Positions 11,067 to 19,269 of a stretch of DNA of 64,000 nucleotides are shown piece after piece. The stretch comes from Lunularia cruciata. Its lineage: Eukaryota; Streptophyta; Marchantiopsida; Lunulariales; Lunulariaceae. Made by a program: the position numbers and the translations under genes. The notes beneath the pieces are model-generated. The model did no database searches and was not told where the DNA came from. It saw only the letters and a list, made by a program, of their open reading frames with translations. Numbering within the stretch: the first letter of the stretch is position 1; each line of letters starts with the position of its first letter. The stretch lies in contig CAOYZS010000005.1 in assembly GCA_948567375.1 (NCBI GenBank), positions 62,001 through 126,000 of the forward strand, written 5' to 3'.

Positions 11067-12620
11067 TCAAGTACATCTAGGACATAACCACTGTCCCTGA
11101 GGAACCACCGTGAGGATAGGAGTCATACATGCCATATGCCATCCTCTCGAACAGCTATCACACACTAACATAGTAGCAGCTCCACCAGAAGAGCCACATA
11201 ACATACACCTCAAGCCTGCACGTACAAGTGCCAAGCTTGGGTCCATAGTACCATCAATGTTTGGGAGGTGGCATGGCGCACAATTGCGCACATGATCCTT
11301 CCAAACAACACCATCACGTCCTTCTAACACAAGGACTCTAGATGGCAAAACCTCACGCACTCTCAAGATAGTGTGGCCTGTAGAAACATCAAGTGTCGTC
11401 GGTGCTGTCTGCTGTAGATATACATAGTCCCCTGGATGAAATCGACGGATCGAGGGTCTATAACCTCCTCCTTGAATGGTAGCATAGCGTAAAGTATCTC
11501 TATGTTGAGCAATCGCCAAGTTCTCAAAGGCCATCGGCATCACTCTCCGAAAGATCTCTGCCCGCTGAGAACATGCGCTCATCCATACATCGGGGTCATC
11601 CAAGTCCAAAACTATAGTAGCATCTCGACGAATGGCTGCAGGTAAATCTGGATCTCGTCCATAGAGTAGGAAGTATGGAGAGAAGGATGCTAAGGAGGCT
11701 TGTCGGCTGAACCGATAGCCCATGGCCAACCAAGGTAACTGGAGATCCCAATCTCCCAAGTGGCCTCTCTGCAAACCATACTTTCGCAATCCTCTCTTCA
11801 CCATCTGAACCACTCTCTTTGCTAAGCCATCTGCCTCAGGGTGATCTCGGGATGTAGTACGATGATCAATCAAAGCCTTGTCACACAAGACCTGAAACTC
11901 TCCCAAGAACTCTGTACCTTGATCAGTCAAAACCTCAGCTGGTGCACCAAAATGACTAAGAACTCGATCCAGAAACGAGTAAGCTATCCCTTCACTAGAC
12001 TTGTCAGGAAGTGCCACCAACTCAATCCACTTGGAGAAGTGCTCCACCATCACCAAAACATACCAATGATGTCTCACAGTCAGCGGTAAAGGTCCGGCAA
12101 AGTCCAAACTCCAACGGTAACCCAATCCCATGATAGGTAATGGGTGTAACTGTGGCGTAGGAGCATTGAATGATGCTCTAACTTGGTCACAAACCATACA
12201 TCTGGCAACAAACTGCTGTACCTCGGTCTGCATACCGCGCCACCAATAATGACTCTGGAGTAAGCTATATGTACGCTTTACTCCAAAATGTCCTAGCTCC
12301 TCATGAGCATGACGGACCAACTGTGGTCTCTGTGATGGAAGTGGTACTACTCGCACTCTACCATCCTCCCATACACGCAAAAGGTATCTACCCTCCAATC
12401 TGAACCGTCTGGCTTGCTGAAGAACACGGTCTCTCTCCTTGGCCCCAACTGTGCCACCCACAACACCAGTGCAAAGATAGTCCATCACTAAGATATCATC
12501 ATGAATGTCTCGCTGAACTGTACCAATATCTTCACTCTCTGGATCTGTGACCTCAATAACTCCTCCTGTATGTGCTGAGAGAGATACCACCAAAGTCTTT
12601 GCAAATATACACAGAAAGGC
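11067..12620 (-). pseudogene. Element 2 integrase with C-terminal PHD finger
   Basis: This segment is open from 12593 (non-ATG) to the stop at 11067, and its frame continues upstream into RNase H through a TAG at 12621-12623. Domains in order are the zinc-binding HHCC end (HEELGHFGVKRTY ... CMVCDQVR, about residues 92-136), then the catalytic core with Asp in SLDFAGPLP and Asp in LTDQGTEF. In the third catalytic block, PEADGLAKRVVQ, the expected Glu is Lys (near 11817), so the enzyme should be dead. Next is an SH3-like region (FHPGDYVYLQQ). The last ~47 residues form a C4HC3 PHD finger: CMLC, CDSC, HMAC and CPRC, with the typical Trp before the last pair (GQWLCPRC). There is no chromodomain. 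The PHD finger is a histone-tail reader in known families; a role in target choice is inference. Confidence 0.9.
11070..11215 (-). other. PHD finger domain at the polyprotein C terminus
   Basis: Cys4-His-Cys3 spacing: CMLC-x10-CDSC-x4-H-x2-C-x14-C-x2-C, with hydrophobic and Trp positions as in PHD fingers that bind histone H3 tails. It is fused in frame after the integrase and ends one residue before the stop. Confidence 0.88.
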
Positions 12621-14460
12621 CTATGCATGCCAACCTGGCACCATCTCCTCATTTGTCTTACCATGCCAACGTGCTCCGGTCTGATCTTGCTGGCTGGGAC
12701 ATGGGTTTCTACTCAACCCATCTGCATCACGGTTCACCACTCCAGGTCTATGAACAACCGTGAAATCATACTCATGTAAAATCAGAGCCCATCGTGCAAG
12801 CTTCCCTGAAAGCTTGTCGGACTCCATCAACCACTTCAGCGGCTGATGATCAGTGATGAGAGTGAAGGGGTTACCAAATAGGTAACATCGGAAATGTGCT
12901 ACTGCCCAAACTGCTGCCAAGCACTCTCCCTCATATGAACTATACTTTGCCTCCGCTGAATTGTTGGAGCGACTAGCATAGGCCACCACAAACTCCTTCT
13001 CCTCATCATCATGTTGGGTGAGCACCGCTCCAAGCCCCAACATACTCCAATCAGTGTGAACCTGAAATGGTCGTCCCTTGATCGGTCTCCTCAAAATAGG
13101 AGCAGATGTTAACCTCTTCTTGAGCTCTACAAAAGCTCTCTCCTGCTCATCTCCCCAACACCACTCCTGTGTAAGCTTGGTCAGCTTCGTCAAGGCCTTG
13201 GCAATGGCACTAAATCCTCTAACATAGCGGCGATAGAAGTTCGCCAACCCAAGGAATGCTTGCACTCTGCTCACATCCGTAGGCCAAGGAATACGTGCAA
13301 TAGCCTCCACCTTGGTCTGCTGAACACCAAGTCCTCCGGGGTAGATAGTGTGACCCAAATACTCAACCTGCTCATGGAAGAACCTACACTTCCCAGGATG
13401 TAATTTGAGTCCATGAGATCTCAACCTCTCAGACACCTCCAACAACTGTCTCTCATGCTCCTCCACAATAGTGCTATAAACCAAAATGTCATCAATATAG
13501 CACCGAGCAAAATCCAATCCAGCTAGGATCCTATCCATGACCCTCTGGAACTCAGCAGGAGCGTTCTTTAACCCAAATGGTAAGAACCTCCACTGATATA
13601 ACACATCCTTGCCGTGAGGATCAATAGCCCAAAATGCTGTCTTGGACTTATCCTCCTTCCTGATCGGCAACTGATGATATCCCGCTCAAAGATCCAAAGT
13701 ACTGAAGACCTTTGCATGCCCAATCGCATCAAAAATCTCCTCCGGTGTAGGCATGGCATACCGATCAGCCCTAGTCTGTCGGTTGATAGGACGGTAATCT
13801 CCACACATCCGCCTATCTGTATAGTTGCCATGCATATCCTTCTTGGCTGGCATCACTGTCGCTGATGCATACTCTCCATGTGAAATCTCCACCAAACCAG
13901 CCTCAAAAAGGTCACTACTCCGGCTTTGAATCAATGTCCTCTCCATCTCACTATATTGATAAGGACGTCGGAAAACAGGTGTATTGCTAGTCAGCTCAAT
14001 CCATATACCAGGTCCCTTCAGAGCACCCAAATCCTTCATACTGAAGGCAAAACAACTCGTGTGACTCCTCAAGAACCTCCAAACCCTCCGTCTTTCCTCT
14101 CCAGTAAGCTTGGGTCCAAGATCTGGCTCCCAAGTATCCTCTGTAACTGTAGTAGGAGTGGAAGACGTACTGACTGGCTGCTACACTGGGCCCTTGGGAG
14201 TAATGGTGTCATGCTCCCGACCACTAGAGGTCCCAACCTCTGTGTGAAAAACTCCCTCCACTCTGGCTGCAAGCTCCATACGTCCTTTGGCTGCATCCCA
14301 TGTGGACCAAGGGTGTAATCCAAGTAGCCCATGCTCACCTGGATGGACTCCAAGTAGACCACTCTCCCTAGTAGCTACTGGATGTGTCCCAAGAATACCA
14401 TGTCCACTCGGTCCATCGCCCCTAGCATGTGCTTGAATCGTCTCGATAGGCACAAGGCTC
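12621..14460 (-). pseudogene. Element 2 reverse transcriptase and RNase H
   Basis: In frame with the methyltransferase upstream and the integrase downstream. RT blocks are MCGDYRPINRQT, FSTLDL then a TGA stop at 13686-13688 then AGYHQLPI, QWRFLPFGLKNAPAEFQ, and the catalytic CYIDDILVYS (about 13487-13505), with an intact YxDD. LGLANFYRRYVRGF marks the thumb/connection. RNase H keeps its acidic residues in QVHTDWSM, SSYEGECLA, LITDHQPLKW and NRDADGLSR. Stops are TAG 14181-14183, TGA 13686-13688 and TAG 12621-12623. A linker at 14260-14440 has short G-L-L-G-x-H-P repeats. The domain order and the GYHQ/YIDD signatures are standard Ty3/gypsy; apart from stops the core is well conserved. Confidence 0.9.
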
Positions 14461-14525
14461 ACAAGTGTCCGAGTGGTGATGCCTATCAAGCGCATCCTAC
14501 GCTGCTCTGCCAAACCAAGGCTCAC

Positions 14526-15466
14526 AATCCAGGTCAAACAGTTCAGGTCCATAGCCTAACCTAACACCTGACGCCTGGATGCCTCTGACACTGCTGGAAC
14601 AATGGTAATACTGGTGCAAAAACCTATCGCCCGCTCTCTCTCATCAGCATTGGGCTCCACCAACTGCTATAACTGTGAGTCCCAAACAAGTCCAGGTCCT
14701 CCCTCTCAAAAAGCATGAGAGCCTGGGAAACTCATGAGTGTGGGAAATGCAGCTCTAGGCTGTCCAACTAGGTTCACCATTGCCATAGGTGACCTATCAG
14801 CCACTACCACTGTTTGAGACTGACGCCCAACATCCAAGATATCATCAACAAGGATGTGGTCAAGTCGCTGAATCCCATCATAACTACGCTGTAGAACCTC
14901 TCTGGGTAAAAGGTTCGTCCACCAAAGACAAAGACGATGAGCCCGTGATCCCACTCTGGCTGCATCTAACAATACAGTAGGTCCCATCCAAGAATGGACC
15001 TGATGTGTACTTGCCACCACTCTAGTGCGAGAATCACCCATTAATGGAACGTTCTCCAAAAGGTATGTTGGAGAAACAGACTGATGAACCTGGAGATGTC
15101 GTAGTATCCGTAACATCTCCCAAAACACACCAGAACGAGGATCCTAAAGACCCAAACCGTGGCCCGCACGTGTATGTCCCTGACATGGCCATCCAAAAAT
15201 CACCAAGTGAACAGGCCCATGTCTCTCTAGGTCATGCGCCCCCAGTAAGGAAATGTCTCTTGGTAAGGCCTTTTGGTAACCTTTGACTACTGACATCGGT
15301 AATAACTCCGGATACCGATAGGCCAAGTGTGCCACATGATGTAGAGAGACTCGCCTAGCAGTCTCATCTCTCTCTACATACAAGTACCTCTATACTCGGA
15401 TACCCGCCTGTAACACCGCAGCTAGTCCGATGCTGATCCCACCAAACAACTCCAATAGGCATATCC
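14526..15466 (-). pseudogene. Cytosine-5 DNA methyltransferase domain inside the element 2 polyprotein
   Basis: About 310 residues in frame between protease and RT. Motif I is LLELFGGISIGL (15423-15458), with Ser where the SAM-loop Gly is usual. Motif IV is FGWPCQGHTRAG, with the catalytic Cys codon at 15183-15185. Motif VI is YLLENVPLMGDSR (ENV at 15048-15056). Motif VIII-like is GSRAHRLCLWWTNL (about 14915-14960), with Cys where Arg is usual. The C-terminal blocks are ERERAIGF (about 14620-14642) and a motif X-like ASRRQVLG-stop-AMDLN (about 14548-14582). The order I-IV-VI-VIII-X is unpermuted, so it is not DRM-type. In-frame stops are TAG 15390, TAG 15144, TGA 14706, TAG 14667 and TAG 14556. 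Element 3 inserted one residue before motif I. The enzyme family transfers a methyl group from SAM to cytosine C5 in DNA. The copy is dead now; the ancestor probably was not. Confidence 0.9.
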
Positions 15467-15471
15467 CCTCT
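15467..15471. repeat. Target-site duplication of element 3 (left), CCTCT
   Basis: CCTCT here and at 28258-28262 flank element 3 exactly. The reading frame of element 2 is restored if element 3 and one copy are removed. Confidence 0.95.
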
Positions 15472-16140
15472 TGTGACAACCTGGCAAATATCACTTTTGC
15501 GGTAATCGGGTAAGTAAAGTTCGTTCCCGCAGAGATACGAGTCAGAAATGTCCAAATACGAAGCAAAGTAACAATTTCAGTTCTTCTTGAGTTCTTCTTT
15601 AGTCTCTCAGGTAGAAACCACACCCAGAAGAGAGTAACAAGCACTGAATCGCAGTCTTGTCACAAATTCACACTCCAAAATCACAACTCCATCAATTATT
15701 TCCAAACAATCTTGATTTGTGATGATTTAGGCTCTCCCGAAAACGGCACTTCACTGCAAAACGACTTCGCCTCAGAATTGTGTTCCACCCTTCCACTGAA
15801 GGCACAACTTCCTCAATCGAATTGCTTCACATCAACTTCGCACTGCACTCACAAATGCAGAATACTACCAACACTACAATTCCTCTCAGATCTGTCAAGG
15901 CATTGCTTCGATTGCACTTCACTCAGGATCAAACACACAGAATGAAGATCAAGGCTGTGGAATCCAACATCCAACAAGCACTCTGACTTGCACTTCAAAT
16001 TTCTCCAAACATTCACAAACACAATTACAAAGTTGATACTCGGAATCAAGCTCAAGCGACGAGCACTGCTTCACAGCACTTCGCTTTATCTATTCTCAGA
16101 AATAATGAGCACTGAACAACAATTTCCTGCAAATGCCACT

Positions 16141-16148
16141 CTTAAGTA
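16141..16148 (-). promoter_or_regulatory. TATA-like box, 3' LTR of element 3
   Basis: TACTTAAG on the minus strand, about 115 bp downstream of the U3-ORF stop and 669 bp from the LTR edge. It is a divergent form of the TATTTAAA seen at the same offset in other copies. Confidence 0.5.
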
Positions 16149-16264
16149 GTGAAGCAATCGACAGTTCTAACAACTATACCGTTCTACAACAACTGTTCTA
16201 ACCTACAGATCCAAAATGACAATGCATCTCTTCATATCTGCCCCTTCAAATCTCAAATCGGTTA

Positions 16265-18838
16265 CTAATCCGATCCGATGTCTACTTCTTCCTCGGCTTT
16301 CAAACCCGAACCCGAAGTAATCTTACTTCCTACTGCATTTTCCTCGGGTTTCATATCTTCTACTTCTTCTACCAGATTTAACAATTCTCTTTCTTGATCT
16401 GAAATTGTACTAATAGGTAATCTATCTAACTCTTCATCTTTCGACCCACTCTTCTCTACTATTCTTGAGACCAACTCCAAAGACATTTGGATCCCAATGT
16501 TATCTACGTCGGGTTTTGCTTTAACATCCTGCCGAAGCTTTTCTAACTCTATTCTTACTAAGTCTAATCTAATGGCAATATTGTCTTCTACTTCTAAGAT
16601 CTTCCTATCTACACGAGTTCTCAACTTAATCAACAAAGCATTTAGATCTGTATCTTTCGCTTGCCTCCGCCTCGTCTCCTGCACTAACAACTTCAACTCG
16701 TGTAGACGCGTTTCTTCAATTCGAACGCTGGCCTCTGTACTTAGCATCGCATTTACTCTGAGGACTATTTCCTGCAATGGCTCTAATCTTGTCTTCCTTT
16801 CTCGTTCTCGATCTGCAAGCCATTCCTCTCTGTACATCGCCAACTCCTCTTCGAATTCGGCCTTCACCGCGTCCTTCTCTTTCTCCTTCTGTGCAACCTT
16901 TTCTTCCTGATTACGAAGTAAGTCTCGTAATCTCTCTTCTTCTCCATATCTCGCAGCCAACTCTTGCTGCCAAAGTTGCTTCTTCTCCTCCATACTCTCC
17001 ATCACTCGATCGAGCTCTTGATCCTTCGATGATACTCTCGCCATAGCATAGATGAGCTCTACTCTTGAATCAGCAAACTGCTGCTTCAAGATTTCATGCT
17101 CCGCTACCTGTCTCTCCCTTGCGATGTCACTCTTCCTCGCAAGATCCTCTCGATAGCTCAATTCTCTCCTCAGGTCTTCGATTACCTGACTTCTCTCCAC
17201 TGCCTCCAATTGCAGTACTTCTCTCTCCTTCTCACCTCGGGTCATACTCTTCTTCAACTCCGAGTTTTCTTCTTCTAATCTTGCCAACACTTGCAATACA
17301 GTTTTTACCTCCGGACATGTGGACTGCATCTCCTTCTTCTTATGTTCTAACTTTACCAACAACGGACACACCACTTCCCGCAGGTACCCCACTCCATCAC
17401 TCGGGATCACTTCTTCTCGTGCGGCTACTTCTCTTTGTACTTCGTGTTCATCCGATACTTGCCTTCTTCTCTGCAGTCTTCGTATCGGAATTGATGCTTC
17501 ACTGCCCGAGCTTCCTTCTACTTCTTCTGTCACTCTACTTGGTCCCGCTTCCCCCTTCGCCTTACGTCTCGAGCGAATTCCTCGCTGTACTGCAATCTTC
17601 TTCTTCTTGAGCACCGGTACTTCGTCTTCCAGCGCTGCATTGTCTTTGGCTTTTACCTCGGCTTGAATTTCTTCTTCGTATTCTTTAGGCGTTGGTGCCG
17701 AGGTCATTTCTCCACCGACTTCACTATCACTGCTTGTATCTCCACTCTGCAGTGTCAGCTCAGGTTCCTCCTCACGTTCCGAGTCCTCCGTCTTGAGCTC
17801 GGCTTCGCCTTCTGAGTCTTCATCTTCCGACTCGATCACCACCATTCCTCGCCTCGGGTTATTTCTCTGCACCTTCCGAGGTTTCTTGTTTTCTTTGGCG
17901 TCTGCTTGCCGAGTTCTCTTCTTTGTCGGGGTACTTTCAACGACCTCCACGTTCTTCCCCGTCTTCGAGTAGTAATTGTCTGCGCTCCGGATTTGAAGAA
18001 TGTATTGCTGCTCCTCTGCATCGACTTCCTTTCGCACATCCGGATGAAAGTGCGACACCATCCGATTCTGCTCCACTGAGTTCAGCAAATTGAGCCCGAG
18101 ATAGAAATGCGCTGCAAACGGCACAATATAATGTGGGGGGGACTTATCCCGCAGATTCCACACCATCTGCCTCGTTCTCCCGTAAAAACACCGTGCCCAA
18201 TTAATTGGTTCTCCTGCAAACAATTTGTGATAGAACACCGCTTGGTGTTTCATCACATAGGTAGTTCTCTCCGGCTTCAGGATTGCCATCAAAGCACTCA
18301 CAATTCCTCTCTTGACAAGGTCTTTGTAACTTTCTACCTTGTACCCATTCTTCGTTCTCTTCGACGAGAAGGCATCTCTCACCTCCTGAGTTTCTTGGGC
18401 TATCTCCCCTTTCCCCAAGAACGTGGCCCCCTGCTCCGAGCCTGCCTCCTTCCCGAGTACAAGTCTCCAATCCGACTCTGTCCAGCGAGCCGGATTTCCT
18501 CTCTTCCCTTCGTCCTCGGGACCATCGAGACATTTACTCTTGATGATTTCTGTCATGAATCCTGGAAAGCTTATGTTCCAATTCCATGCCAGAAAGGTGA
18601 TCCGAAGTCGGCTCAAGACTTCGATCCTCGCTACTACATCTAATCTCCGAATTGCATGATTTCTCACTGCAAATTCGGAGTTCTTCTTCCCTCCTCCCAT
18701 CTCTTCTGCTTTCTTTCGGTCTCTCGATTTCTCTCTCTCGAATTCCCCCTTGCGCACTAACACAAGTCCAACTCTATTTCCCTTTCCCCGATCACCTGCA
18801 AGACGACTCCTCAGCGGCGAAGGAAAATTGCTCGACAT
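16265..18838 (-). CDS. U3-ORF protein, 3' LTR copy (857 aa, coiled-coil, unknown function)
   Basis: A complete ORF lying wholly inside the LTR. The frame is open from a TAG upstream of 18892, but the first ATG is at 18836-18838 (MSSNFPSPLRSRL), giving 857 residues. Residues about 50-320 form a conserved, Trp-rich domain with FLAWNWNISFPGF, WTESDWRLVLGKE, NWARCFYGRTRQMVW, SPPHYIVPFAAHFYLGLNLL and MVSHFHPDVRKE. Residues about 320-490 alternate basic patches (KKRTRQ, KKPRKVQR; possible nuclear signals) with long acidic runs. Residues about 490-750 are heptad-rich coiled coil. The tail ends EEEVDIGSD. No signal peptide or membrane span is seen. It is not gag, pol or env as I know them; it may relate to the poorly defined plant-transposon protein domains of large gypsy elements. 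Relatives recur in every family-U LTR here, so it is a family trait. Confidence 0.85.
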   Translation of the reverse strand: MSSNFPSPLRSRLAGDRGKGNRVGLVLVRKGEFEREKSRDRKKAEEMGGGKKNSEFAVRNHAIRRLDVVARIEVLSRLRITFLAWNWNISFPGFMTEIIKSKCLDGPEDEGKRGNPARWTESDWRLVLGKEAGSEQGATFLGKGEIAQETQEVRDAFSSKRTKNGYKVESYKDLVKRGIVSALMAILKPERTTYVMKHQAVFYHKLFAGEPINWARCFYGRTRQMVWNLRDKSPPHYIVPFAAHFYLGLNLLNSVEQNRMVSHFHPDVRKEVDAEEQQYILQIRSADNYYSKTGKNVEVVESTPTKKRTRQADAKENKKPRKVQRNNPRRGMVVIESEDEDSEGEAELKTEDSEREEEPELTLQSGDTSSDSEVGGEMTSAPTPKEYEEEIQAEVKAKDNAALEDEVPVLKKKKIAVQRGIRSRRKAKGEAGPSRVTEEVEGSSGSEASIPIRRLQRRRQVSDEHEVQREVAAREEVIPSDGVGYLREVVCPLLVKLEHKKKEMQSTCPEVKTVLQVLARLEEENSELKKSMTRGEKEREVLQLEAVERSQVIEDLRRELSYREDLARKSDIARERQVAEHEILKQQFADSRVELIYAMARVSSKDQELDRVMESMEEKKQLWQQELAARYGEEERLRDLLRNQEEKVAQKEKEKDAVKAEFEEELAMYREEWLADRERERKTRLEPLQEIVLRVNAMLSTEASVRIEETRLHELKLLVQETRRRQAKDTDLNALLIKLRTRVDRKILEVEDNIAIRLDLVRIELEKLRQDVKAKPDVDNIGIQMSLELVSRIVEKSGSKDEELDRLPISTISDQERELLNLVEEVEDMKPEENAVGSKITSGSGLKAEEEVDIGSD

Positions 18839-19253
18839 TTTGTCGTTGCAGTCTCGATTTTTATAGAGTTGCACTTCTTTGTCTTCCGTCACTTCAAGTT
18901 TCTACCAAGAAATCACACCTGCTGCATGCACCCGTTACTGTCGCCTCACCTTCACGCGTATGAGCCGCCAATTTTGAAACCGCCCCTTCTTGAGTTTCTC
19001 GCCACGACGAAAGGTTGTTAGACTGTCTTTGCCTCAGGTTGAGCTCCCCTTCCCGATCCGAAGACAATTTACTTCGTATCGTTTGCTGATACGGCATTTT
19101 AGAGTACTTCGCCTTATGACCCAAGGCCACTTTACTTCGGGTTTCACCCCGAAGACAGTTTTCGTCGTCTTCTTCGACCAACCAGGCGCAATCCGACCTC
19201 TCTATACACTTCTTCGGCTTTATTTTAAAAAAACAAAAAATGTGGGCACCACA

Positions 19254-19269
19254 TACCCCCTCCCTCAAA
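19254..19269 (-). other. Polypurine tract of element 3
   Basis: Minus strand TTTGAGGGAGGGGGTA directly precedes the 3' LTR (TGTGGTGCC). It overlaps the pol stop codon at 19265-19267. Confidence 0.85.

Larger units (their letters stand above)
15472..19253 (-). repeat. 3' LTR of element 3 (3782 bp)
   Basis: Begins TGTGACAACC and ends GGGCACCACA on the plus strand. It contains the complete U3 ORF (16265-18838), the TATA-like box at 16141-16148 and the R/U5 region. It is 146 bp longer than its partner; the extra bases are 15686-15831, bounded by TCACA repeats (15681-15685 and 15827-15831). Outside that deletion the two LTRs have equal length. Confidence 0.95.

Noticed and set aside
11067-11215. 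Chromodomain at the integrase C terminus of element 2
   Set aside because: The Cys/His spacing is that of a PHD finger; no aromatic-cage chromodomain pattern is visible.
14526-15466. Methyltransferase as bacterial contamination or a restriction-modification gene
   Set aside because: It is in frame with protease and RT of a retrotransposon that has its own target duplication, and it is interrupted by a plant retroelement.
16497-17666. Plus-strand ORFs of up to 181 codons inside the element 3 LTRs
   Set aside because: They are antisense shadows of the U3 ORF: serine/leucine-rich, and they follow its codon pattern in another frame.
16265-18838. U3 ORF as an env-like gene
   Set aside because: No signal peptide, membrane span or glycoprotein-like features; it is charged and coiled-coil rich.
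18839-18892. Upstream start of the U3 ORF at 18892
   Set aside because: The codon is GTG. The first ATG is at 18836-18838, and a stop lies just upstream of the GTG.
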